Below are positions 1 to 9,163 of a stretch of DNA of 64,000 bases, piece by piece. Position numbers and translations under genes: made by a program. The stretch's first letter is position 1. The number at the start of each line of letters is the position of its first letter. The DNA is taken from positions 18,981,586-19,045,585 of the forward strand of contig NC_134837.1 of assembly GCF_004210375.1 (NCBI RefSeq), read 5' to 3'. This DNA comes from Tachypleus tridentatus (lineage: Eukaryota > Arthropoda > Merostomata > Xiphosura > Limulidae). The notes under the pieces were generated by a model. That model searched no databases. It was not told the origin of the DNA and saw only the letters and a program-made list of their open reading frames with translations.

Positions 1-236
1 GTTTTCTAAACATAATTTACATCACATTATTATCATTGTTTTCTAAACATACTTTACACCACATTATTATCCTTGTTTTCTAAACATACTTCACACCACA
101 TTATCATTGTTTTATAAACATACTTCACACCACATTATTATCATTGTTTTCTAAACATACTTCACACCACATTATTATCCTTGTTTTCTAAACATACTTT
201 ACACCACATTATTATCCTTGTTTTCTAAACATACCC
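1..236. repeat. 37-bp minisatellite, cut by the window edge
   Basis: About 6.4 copies of a 37-bp unit built around TTTTCTAAACATACTT and CACCACATTATTATC. Unit starts fall at 1, 38, 75, 109, 146, 183 and 220; the fourth step is 3 bp short. The array is open at base 1, so its true length is unknown. No coding sense is apparent. Confidence 0.9.
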
Positions 237-504
237 ATGGTCAGAGTGAACCTAAGATCAATACACTTCTGTGTATCGAAACAAGTGAGATAATACTTCA
301 GATGTTCCTCTGAGCGTTCATAAGATAGTTTAATGTTTACTAGTTTTATAAAGTTTTAATATAAATTACTAATTGTACTCTAACTAGTGGATATGTAAGT
401 TAATTATAGCACAATACATATGAAACACGTGTAGGAAGTGATGGTTAGAAGAATGAGCAGAAATTATCCTTAAAAATATCTATAATAAATTATGTTTGGA
501 AGTA
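237..504. other. AT-rich spacer, nothing recognised
   Basis: Unique-looking AT-rich sequence between the edge minisatellite and the first SINE. It ends in the target site of that SINE. Confidence 0.5.
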
Positions 505-785
505 GGCCCGGCATGGCCAAGAGTGTTAAGGCGTGCGACTCGTAATCTGAGGGTCACGGGTTCGCATCTCGGTTGCGCCAAACATGCTCGCCCTTTCAGC
601 CGTGGGAGCGTTATAATGTGACGGTCAATCCCACTTATCGTTGGTAAAGGAGTAGCCCAAGAGTTGGCGGTGGGTGGTGATGACTAGCTGCCTTCCCTCT
701 AGTCTTACACTGCTAAATTAGGGACGGCTAGCACAGATAGCCCTCGGGTAGCTTTCTGCGAAATTCAAAAACAAACAAACAAACA
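505..785 (+). mobile_element. tRNA-derived SINE, family A (full length)
   Basis: Family description, used for the other copies below. The 5' head is tRNA-like: GGCCCGGCATGGCCAAG (box A region), a TCGTAATC stretch in the anticodon-arm position, and a GGGTTCG box B. It is followed by CAAACATGCTCGCCC, then a strongly conserved central domain (ACGGTCAATCCCAC through GAGTTGGCGGTGGGTGGTGA to TAGGGACGGCTAGC), then AGCTTTGTGCGAAATTC and an (A/C)-rich CAAACAAA tail. The length is about 270-280 bp. This copy is flanked by an 11-bp target duplication, ATGTTTGGAAG, at 492-502 and 786-796, which proves retroposition. It would be transcribed by RNA polymerase III and mobilised by a LINE; the partner LINE is unknown. 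The head is not a functional tRNA gene. Confidence 0.9.
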
Positions 786-1076
786 ATGTTTGGAAGCATG
801 TGAATCACCTGTTCGACCGTAAAAGTAGAAATGTGACATACCAGCAGTGAGGTGATGCATGTAAAAACATATATGGCTGGTTATATTGTCTGAGTAATAC
901 TGACAACAAATACATCATTGAGTATACAGACAGATATGTAATCAGGCTAAACAAAACAAAGTATTTTAACCTGAATGAATGTCAATATATTACAGGCTTA
1001 TCGTAAATACGTCTTGCTGTGTATGATAAAACACTAGGTTTGGGTAGACTTAGGCCTCGAGAAACTAACCTGTTTA
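786..1076. other. spacer, nothing recognised
   Basis: AT-rich sequence with no repeat unit, frame or signal that I can support. Confidence 0.4.
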
Positions 1077-1390
1077 ACAACACTCATTAATTAAGGTATA
1101 CAGTATCACAAACACTTTTGATGGAGGTTATGGAGGTTAACGATGTTCATTAAAGCGTTTACGCCGTTATATAGCTTTTAACACTTATTAAAGTGTTTAT
1201 ACAGTGTTACCAATCCTTATTTCGACGTCTATATAAGCAGTTACATTGTCTTACGATCAGTCCCAAAGACTGTATTGCAACATTAACAATGTTCGCTAGA
1301 GTGTTTATGCAGTTGTATAACTATTACTAACACTCATTAAGGCATTTATATAGTGTTATCAGCACTCATTATATCATATTGCTAAAGCTC
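1077..1390. repeat. decayed tandem repeat around AACACTCATTAA
   Basis: Recurring blocks of the type AACACTCATTAA, GTGTTTATACAGTGTTA and AACATTAACAATGTTC at irregular spacing of roughly 50-60 bp. Copies are strongly diverged. The best explanation is an old minisatellite; the exact period cannot be fixed by eye. Confidence 0.5.
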
Positions 1391-1724
1391 GCTGGTAATA
1401 TTGTGTAACAGGGATCCGGTTTCTATGCATTTAGAACGTAAAAAATATATATATATATATTGTGTTTCGCTGCTCGCAGTGAACAGAGTAATAGTCTACT
1501 GTGTGGTTTTATGGCCTTAACAACAAACAAACAAAAGCCTGACTTCATACACAACCAGTAAAGGTAATTTGCTGTCATTGTATGATATTTTTCAGTTAAA
1601 TTTCTCAAACGTCTGGCACTTCAGGGGGGGGGGAGATAAAAAAGAAATGAACATACATATATATCAACTACCAATCCAAGTTCGTCGAGGAATCGCTACT
1701 CAAGCCCCGCATTTCAAGATCTGG
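1391..1724. other. spacer with a (TA)n run and a G10 run
   Basis: Contains a short (AT)n microsatellite near 1446-1460 and a run of ten G at 1624-1633. Otherwise nothing is recognised. The open frames here are short and lack any protein signature. Confidence 0.5.
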
Positions 1725-1925
1725 GTGAAGAGGTGAACACATATTACAAGCATGTGCCACGACAAATTCATTCAGATCAATCCATACAGCCATGTTTCTC
1801 AAGTTCGGATCAAGAGTTAGCCAAGCATTACAAACAAGTACCACAACAAATTCCTTCAGAGCTATATATTCTAGTTATGTTTCTCAAACTCGAGTTAAGA
1901 GATGAGCACACATTCCTTCAGAACC
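1725..1925. repeat. decayed ~95-bp tandem repeat, about 2.2 copies
   Basis: Three blocks share a pattern: GTGAAGAGGTGAACACA, CAAGCATGTGCCACGACAAATTC..CATGTTTCTCAAG near 1727-1805; a second block with TACAAACAAGTACCACAACA..ATGTTTCTCAAAC near 1825-1890; and the start of a third (GAGATGAGCACACATTCC). Divergence is high. It carries a weak open frame that is probably a by-product of the repeat. Confidence 0.55.
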
Positions 1926-2910
1926 ATCAAAGTTAATCCCACACAACTAAGTACTGATTCAGAATCGTCCAGGAGTGAGTGAGTGAGTGAAGCAAAAGAA
2001 TTTGTGAAATTTTGGAAACAAATACGACAAACCGCTCCATTTGGAAAGGAGAGACATGAACAGCAGAAGCACTTTATGTATGCCTCTAAATGAATAATTA
2101 TAAATACGTTCATAATTTCTCACGTCTCGTGGTGCTTGCAAGTGACAGATGACACTGTTACAGTAACGCAGCAGGTGGGTGGGTTGAGACCCCGTATTTC
2201 AGTAAGTACTTTAAAGTAAGCTTTACTGCTGAACAGCGTATCAACGTTATCTGCTTGTTCGTTACATTTGAGAACCGTGCCCTTACACACTCCCACATGC
2301 CTCATGGATAACTTGGGTGTACAGTACACGTAACTATCATTACTGATAATCTACACTCAGACTCTTTTGGGACTCCCCCCCCCCCCGACAGAGGGATTAC
2401 AGCGTCACGTGTTTTCTACTTTTCACTTCAGAGAATCACGTGCCTGGCGGTACAAGAGAATGTCTACTCTACCGGCAGTGACTCTACCAGATATCTTCAG
2501 TACCGCTTAGTGGCACTCATCTTTTAACGGCTCTTCGTCTTCACGTCAGGGGGCGTTATTGTACGGCCGTCAAAAGAAATTAATTTTTTGGTCCTCATCA
2601 ATCAAAGATATTCACTTGACACCTCACTTGGCAAGAAGTATTTCAATCTAACGCAGTATAAAATACACCTAACAACCTTTAGGTTAGTTCCAAATCAGCC
2701 TAACACGTCGTACACTAAATAGGTAAGATTACCCGTCTTCGCTGGAAACGGGCTACATCACATTTGAATCATATCTCTTTAGTTTCACTTGTCTTTTACC
2801 TATGTAATTTTCAATAAAGCTATTAATGTAACAATTTAAGCGGAATACACCAATACATGAAGTGTTTAATATCGTAAACGTTGTATAAAAATACACTTTA
2901 ATAATTTTTA
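1926..2910. other. spacer with C12 tract and simple GAGT repeat
   Basis: Holds a (GAGT)n tract at about 1974-1990 and a run of twelve C at 2375-2386. From about 2395 to 2600 the sequence is less AT-rich than its surroundings and includes two CACGTG E-boxes (separate entry). No gene is supported. Confidence 0.45.
2405..2443. promoter_or_regulatory. pair of CACGTG E-boxes
   Basis: Two palindromic CACGTG hexamers (TCACGTGTT near 2406 and TCACGTGCC near 2437) lie about 31 bp apart, roughly three helical turns, in a GC-richer pocket. CACGTG is the core for bHLH factors of the MYC/USF/CLOCK type. The motif also occurs by chance and no transcript is visible, so this is a weak candidate. Confidence 0.25.
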
Positions 2911-3092
2911 AACTTGTATTATAACCAAACTATTATATCTTATCTTGGAGTTACTTCCAGAAATAACTGTGCAAGGTAAAAGGTCATATTATTATAATAA
3001 TAACCAAACTTGTTATAACTTGTATTATAACCAAACTATTATATCTTATCTTGGAGTTACTTCCAGAAATAACTGTTGCAAGGTAAAAGGTC
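2911..3092. repeat. 75-bp direct duplication, 106-bp period
   Basis: The segment 2911-2985 (AACTTGTATTATAACC..GGTAAAAGGTC) recurs almost unchanged at 3017-3092, differing by one inserted T near the end. The 31 bp between them also contain a partial copy. This is a recent local duplication. Confidence 0.9.
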
Positions 3093-4245
3093 GAAAACAA
3101 ACAACCAGAACTGATAATCTATTAATATATTCACATCATCTTACCTTAATCCTGTATACATTCAATATATTCTTAGCCTTCAATATTATAAATTTGATTA
3201 GCACGCTTAGCTTTATAAACAAAATAACTTCTAAGTTCTATTCCAACTACGTTATGTTTTTCAAAATGTTAAACAGCAAAAATTAAACATGACATTTTCA
3301 TCACAATCATATCATGATTTTCAAAGCGTTAGATATAAACATGAATTTAAAACTTATAGTTTTATAACAACTGTACAATGATATTCATAGTGTTAAATAG
3401 AAATATTACATATTTAAAACATACAGCTGCATAAAAACTATAGATCAAAACGAACAGTACTTGTATAAATTAACATGAAAATGACTTATACGTGGATCAA
3501 CATGAATATTACGTGTATAGAATAACATAAACATTACACGAGTATTACCTTTATCAGTAAACATTTATGTTACGTGTACAAATAAACAAGATCTAGGTGC
3601 TTAAATAATAGGTTCGAGCTTGTAGAATTATACAAAATATTTACTTAGCATACTTTCAAAAATATGTTGGTGTTGTTTATAAATTACATTAATATCAATC
3701 AATGAATAAATCGTGTCTCTATTTTTTTGTTGAATGTACTCGGACATTACTATCTGGCTAGTAAAGTCAATCTTATCGTACAAGTAAATTCTTAGAACGT
3801 AAATACGTATTAAAATGTTGACTTTATAATTTAATCACGCACTTAACTTAATCCTTTTCGCATTGGAACATAATTATGTGCTGAAATTTGATTACCTTTG
3901 TAATAACAAAATCAAATCACTTTTGAATAACAGGACATCACAATCATGCTTCATAGCGTGGTCATTTTGGCCAACTAGATACTAAAATAATTCATCAGAG
4001 CTCTTTATTTCCCTAATACTGTAAAGCCTGCCCTGACGATGAAATTTTTATTACTAACAGTTGGTTAGGGCTTTGTTTATACACATCCTTAGATAACTCG
4101 ATAAATATAAATAAATCTATAAAAGTCCAAAACTTTAATGAAAGTTTTGTTTTTAATTTAACTTTGGATTTTTCCGCGTAGAGAACGATTGTAAAACAGC
4201 GGCAAAAGAAAAGTGCATATTTATATTTAAAGCCAAGTTGTACAA
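3093..4245. other. AT-rich spacer with weak ACGTGTA-type repetition
   Basis: Blocks such as TTAACATGAA, TACGTGTATA and AACATAAACATTAC recur at 35-45 bp between about 3290 and 3580 and may be a very decayed tandem array. From 3600 to 4245 nothing is recognised. Confidence 0.35.
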
Positions 4246-4246
4246 C

Positions 4247-4450
4247 TGTTTACTTACCTGTTCGGTTCTGTGACTAAGAACAGCTGTAGGAGAGAGATCC
4301 AGCCTTATGTACCAGAAATCAGCTAATAATACATCGTCGAGGAAGGGGAAAAGCAGAATAAACGGTCGGGTGTAGCAAAGCTGCGTGACTGGAGTGGCGG
4401 GGCAGTCGATTTATCTCGCGCGAGGAAGACACTTGGGGGCGTTAGCAGCC
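4247..4450 (-). other. candidate non-coding 5' exon with strong splice donor
   Basis: Read on the minus strand, 4370-4450 is a small GC-rich pocket, rare in this window. It is followed at about 4260 by CAG|GTAAGTAAAC, a near-ideal U1-complementary 5' splice site. This order (GC-rich start, ~150-190 nt, donor) fits a first exon of a gene running toward base 1. No downstream coding exon is seen in the window, no TATA box is evident, and donor-like strings occur by chance. It is inference only. Confidence 0.3.
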
Positions 4451-4599
4451 TAGTCGGGTAAAGTTAAACAGTCGTAATTGTTTGAGGCAAGTGCAGTTGT
4501 TGCTCTACGTGTGAATGGTACAACAACTCATTATAAGACCCATATTATTAGTCTTAATATTAAAGGATAAAATTGAGTTTATTAAGAGGTAACAATGGT

Positions 4600-5420
4600 G
4601 AGAAATTAGGTAATGCAATCAAACATTTCCAACGATTCGAAAGATGTGGACGGCGCTTCAAACATGGCATTCAAACGTTTTTTTGCTCTTCGAAAGATCT
4701 GAACCACACTTCCAGCGTTGCAATAAAACTTCTGACTTTCGCCAGATCTAAATCGACATTTTAACTGTTATAGTTAAATATTTTCTTCTCTTCTGACTTG
4801 GGCCCGGCATGGCCAAGTGTGTTAAGGCGTTCGATTCGTAATCCGAGGGTCGTGGGTTCGAAACCCGGTCGCACCAAACATGCTCGCCCTTTCAGCCGTG
4901 TGAGCGTTATAATGTTACGATCAATCTCACTATTCGTTGGTAAAAGAGTAGCCCAAGAGTTGGCGGTGGGTGGTGATGACTAGCTGCCTTCCCTCTAGTC
5001 TTACATTGCTAAATTACGGACGACTAGCGCAGATAGCCCTCGTGTAGCTTTGTGGGAAATTCAAAACAAACAAACAAAATGTTCTGACTTAACACTTCAA
5101 ACATCGTATTCAAACTTTGCTGCTCTCCGCGAGATATGAATCAAACGCTCTACTCTACTGTATTCTACTCTTCAAAACACCTGAACTGATATTTCAATGA
5201 TTGTGGTTAAATCTTTTCTGCCTCTTCAGTAGATCCGAACTGAACCACTTCGCACATCATAATCACACTTTACCTGGCCTTTGGAACGCCTGAGTTGGTA
5301 CTTCAAACATTGTAATCAAATATTTCTCTTTGAAGCATCTGAAAAGACAATTTAAACCTGTTAATAAAACGTTTCCCTTCGAAAGACTTAAACCATTTGC
5401 TCTCCTGAAATACCCCGGCG
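4600..5420. repeat. decayed ~58-bp minisatellite split by a SINE
   Basis: Recurring blocks GAAAGATCTGAACCAC, ACTTCAAACAT(T/C)GTAATCAAA and TTTCTGCTCTTC appear on both sides of the SINE at 4800-5081, with a period near 55-65 bp and strong divergence. The repeat predates the SINE insertion. Short frames inside it have no independent support. Confidence 0.6.
4800..5081 (+). mobile_element. SINE family A, full length
   Basis: Complete head, central domain and CAAACAAA tail. Target duplication TTCTGACTT at 4791-4799 and 5082-5090. It is inserted into the older minisatellite around it. Confidence 0.9.
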
Positions 5421-5735
5421 GGTCAACAGTAAGTTTACATATTTATAACGTAAAAATCCAAGGTTCCGTTCTCGCGGTTGACATAGTGCAGATAGCTCTT
5501 TGTGTAGTTTAGTGCTAGAACCCTAACAAGAACCAGACTCCCTTTTTATTATTTGAATTTCTGGTTTTATCGGCATTTCAATATTTTTCAAGAGAGTTTT
5601 ATTGTTCTATTGATATCCCTATTATATTGATACCAAAATATATTATATTAGAAACTTATTGTTTAATTTTACATTACCGACGACATTTTAAAAACTGATA
5701 CAACAGCAGCGTTTCTAATTCTCTAACTATTTTGT
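5421..5735. other. spacer, nothing recognised
   Basis: AT-rich sequence. Near 5470-5515 a string resembling the SINE tail region (CAGATAGCTCTTTGTGTAG) may be a remnant of a SINE 3' end. Confidence 0.35.
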
Positions 5736-5932
5736 GACCCGGCATGGTCAGGTGGATAAGGCACTCGATTCGTAATCCGAGGGTCGCGTGTTCGAATCCC
5801 CCATCACACCAAACATGCTCGCCTTTTCAGCCGTGGAGGCGTTATAATGTGACGGTCAATCCAACTATTTGTTGGTAAAACAGTAGTCCAAGAGTTGGCG
5901 GTGGGTGGTGATGACTAGCTACCTAGTCTCTT
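5736..5932 (+). mobile_element. SINE family A, 3'-truncated (left arm of inverted pair)
   Basis: Head and central domain up to GATGACTAGCTACC; the 3' third is missing. The box B region reads GTGTTCGAATCCCC. It lies 30-40 bp from a copy in the opposite orientation, so the two together can fold back over roughly 190 bp. Confidence 0.85.
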
Positions 5933-5964
5933 CCTGACTTGGGGTTTTCTGGAATAGCAAAGTA

Positions 5965-6226
5965 GTTTTTCGTTTATTTCGCACAAAGCTACTAGAGGGC
6001 TATCTGCGCTAACCGTCCCTAAATTAGCAGTGTATGACTAGAGGGAAGGAAACTAGTCATCACCACCCACCGCCAACTCTTGGGCTACTCTTTTACCAAC
6101 GAATAGTGGGATTGACCGTCACATTATAACGCACCCACGGCGAGCATGTTTGGTGCGATGGGGATTCAAATTCGTGACCCTCAGATTATCAGTCGAACGC
6201 CTTAACCCATTTCGCCATGCTAGGCC
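5965..6226 (-). mobile_element. SINE family A, full length (right arm of inverted pair)
   Basis: Complete minus-strand copy from the T-rich tail (TTTCGCACAAAGCTAC) to the head (GCCATGCTAGGCC). It pairs with the copy at 5736-5932. Confidence 0.88.
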
Positions 6227-6442
6227 TGGAAAAGAAAGATTGCAATCTCATTACCATTACATACCTCACGGTAACCAAGAAAAAACTAGCAAAAATATTA
6301 CACACTCTTTCAGTCTTACATAATGCAGATATTTTATGAAGAGTACAAAAATTAATTCACTTAATAAATTTTTTCTGTTCGATTCTAACAGGTCAATTAG
6401 AACTCCATTATACAACTGTATTCTTTCGACTTAAGAGTGCAT

Positions 6443-6553
6443 GTGTGTGTGTTCTTATAACAAAACCACGTGAAGCTATCTGCTGTGTCCATCAAGGGGA
6501 ATCGAACCCCTGATTGTAGCGTTGTAAATCTGAAGACTTACCGCTGTCACATT
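6443..6553 (-). mobile_element. short tRNA-derived repeat, family B
   Basis: Family description. On the coding strand it reads a CTAGTACAGCGGTAAGTC box-A-like start, AATC(A)GGGGTTCGATTCCC as box B, then GCAGATAGC, GATGTGGCTTTGCTATAAG and a short AAACACACACA tail. Total length is about 105-120 bp. No central domain is shared with family A. Five good copies occur here (6443, 22784, 33222, 43501, 56007). This copy is on the minus strand and keeps an intact box B. Confidence 0.75.
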
Positions 6554-8097
6554 GGAAGACTTTGGCTAAAAAAAATTTCTTTTGAGTTGCTGCAAATATA
6601 TTAGAAATTATTCATACAATTTTTTTCTACCCAAACAATGGAAATCTTCCACAGGCTCAACTCAAAGAAATATATTTACAATTAAAGTAAAATTATTTCA
6701 TTTATATATAAAAAACGACCTAAAGTTAAACGTTTTAGAAATGCAAGAAAAGCTCACCAAAACATGAAAAAAAGGCGTTATTGAAATAAACAAAGTTAGC
6801 TTCATTGCTTTTCATTATTGCTCACAAGTATCAAAATGTTTTATATATTAAATGATAAAAGGATGACAGTACAAAAAATAATAAAAATAAGGCTATACAT
6901 ATGGTACACCTATATATCGATCATCTTTACATGACTTTCAATATAAAAAATTAGTGTTACACTGTAAAATGCACAAGTGAAAAATGGTCACGAGGTCGGT
7001 CAGTTAGACCGAGTTTAACGAGAGTGTAATAATCTGCAATAATTAAGAAATGTTTGATTGAGTCACCTTGGTGTCTCTTGAACGTAAATCTTGAGTTTTT
7101 TGCTTCGCTACGTAGATGCCTACGATGGACAGGGATGAAGTATGCAGAGCTATATTATCTCAATATTCTTGTTTGCAATGCTCTTGGCTCTGCCATTGCT
7201 ATATCATTTTACATTTACAAAATATTTTATTACTTGTTTTGTAATGTTTTCCCTGACTGAAAGTTAGTGTATTCTGTGTATGTGTGTTATAAAATTTAAT
7301 ATTATATGTATGGATTCCTTTTTCACTTCTTCACTTCATACATAACAAAGGGGTTGGCTTCGTAAAGACATCAGTTCTACAATGTTCAGAGCATTAAGTT
7401 CCTACGTAATACAGTAATCTAATATTCATCTGTTATTGGCTGGTGATTTCTGTTTCACTCTATATTTATTTATTTTTTGTAAGAAAGCTAACATCAAGGA
7501 GTGATGATAATATCATTTATATTATAATTATGTTTTTGTTTGTTTTAATTACTACTAGATTGTTATGACTAAGCGATAATACTGCGCACTGCCGAGAAAT
7601 ACGCAAAATGGATTTAGGTTTAAACTGACGTTAATAATACAGTAGTAGTAGAGTTATCCAAACTGAAACAAAAAGAAGAAAGATGAACAATTTGGTCAGT
7701 TGATCGCTTCCTAGTTTAATATCTTAGTGATGGTTTCTTGTCTTGTTGTAGGGCTTGTTGGGTAGAAAAATAAAAGAAACTGAGTGGCAATCATCCTTTA
7801 ATGTGAAACTCTTTATCACTGTTAATTTTTTTAGTGTGCATGATAGTATTATACCTATTGAGTACCTTGGACTTCCCTACACATAGAATCTACCGATTCT
7901 GTAATAAAAGTTTTTAACGTTAACAGATGGAACATTATGCCCTTTTATTACTAAGTCTAGTTCTTCTGACAGTTTTATGTAATGTTTTACTGAAATAAAT
8001 GGAATAAATCCATATATATGGGTTATCTGTATATTTGTGCATAAAATATATGTGGCAGCTGAAATCTAAAGTTGACGAACAGAGATTATTGATTATA
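6554..8097. other. 1.5-kb AT-rich spacer, nothing recognised
   Basis: Several 60-70 codon frames occur but have AT-driven composition and no domain signature. There is no repeat unit, tRNA-like arm or promoter signal that I can defend. Confidence 0.4.
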
Positions 8098-9090
8098 CAC
8101 CCTTGTGCAAATTAATTGAAACAAGGCAGAAAATTACAATTTTTTCAATTTTTTTGCGTTTTATTTCTGAGAATCCAAAAATTACTCACAAATTAATACA
8201 TGATATGACCGCCTTTATTTTTCAGAAGATCATTAATCCGCTTTGACATCGAGTCCACGAGTTGACTCAATCTTTACTAATTTTTGGATCACAGTACCAC
8301 ACCTAAATTATGGCCTCAATTAGCTTATCTTTCGTAGTACAGTCTTTTCCCCGAAGTCTTTCTTTACAAATTGCCCAAAGATTTTCAATAGAATTTAAGT
8401 CTGGAGAGTTTCCAGGCCAGTCCAGCACCTTTATTCGCGTCGTAGTTATAAAATTCTTCACAAGTTTCGATGTGTGACACGGAGCCAGATCTTGCTGAAA
8501 AATGACAGATCCATCTGGAAATCTCTTTTTCAATTCTGGAACGACTCTTCTCTGCAAAGCTTCGATGTACTGTGGTCCTCGCATCATATCTTTCACGATA
8601 TGTAAGCCTCCGACGCCATAGTAGCTGAAAAAGCCCCAAAACATCTTCTTCAAGGGATGTTTTACGAACTGATTGATGTGAGATTCTCGAAGGTTCTCAC
8701 CTGGAGACCTGCGAACATGCAAACTTCTTTGACACTGTACGAAAAAATAAGTCTCGTCACTGAATAACACCTTCCTCCACTGTTCTTGCGTCCGGTTCTT
8801 GTATTTCAGACCCCATTGATACCGTTTTTTCTTTATTGAGTTGGTAAAAAGTTGTTTTTTGACTGGTCTCCTTGCCTTTCTAACACAATTTCGAATGACG
8901 TAATATTCCTCAAAATTTCGTCATATATCTTAAAAATAGATCGACCAAACTGAAAAACACAGCTAATGACGCCGTCTGTGTGAAAAAATGACTAATTAAG
9001 GAAATCAGCGGGTCCAACGAGCCTACACCGGCCGCCATGCTGAAAATATTATAAAATGACCATTTGTTTCAATTAATTTGCACAAGGGTG
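8098..9090 (-). mobile_element. Tc1-like DNA transposon, 993 bp, TIR-complete
   Basis: Perfect 27-bp terminal inverted repeats start CACCCTTGTGCAAATTAATT at 8098 and, in reverse complement, at 9090. Both ends are bordered by TA (8096-8097 and 9091-9092), the standard Tc1/mariner target. The element encodes a DD34E transposase on the minus strand, but at 993 bp it is shorter than usual for the family (about 1.3-1.7 kb) and lacks the DNA-binding half. It is an internally deleted, non-autonomous copy. Confidence 0.92.
8303..8920 (-). pseudogene. Tc1-like DD34E transposase, catalytic half only
   Basis: An open frame of 206 codons without an N-terminal start. It begins with the linker (QLFTNSIKKKRYQWGLKYK), then KVLFSDET with the first catalytic Asp, GGGLH-like YGVGGLHIV, IFQQDLAPCHTSK with the second Asp, and SPDLNSIENLW with the Glu exactly 34 residues later, so it is DD34E. 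The paired helix-turn-helix that binds the inverted repeats is absent; a full protein would be about 340 residues. The catalytic residues are intact but the protein could not recognise its own ends. No cellular role is implied. Confidence 0.9.
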
Positions 9091-9163
9091 TAGTCGGTTA
9101 TTTAATATTATATGTAAATAAGAAGCAACTGGAAATGTTTCGATTTCATGTAATTAAGAAAAA

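Noticed and set aside
505..780. tRNA genes at the heads of the SINEs
   Set aside because: Box A and box B are present but the acceptor stem and anticodon stem do not pair properly, and each head continues into the SINE body; they are pseudo-tRNA promoters.
1624..2386. G10 and C12 homopolymers as quadruplex or regulatory signals
   Set aside because: Isolated homopolymers; more likely slippage or sequencing uncertainty.
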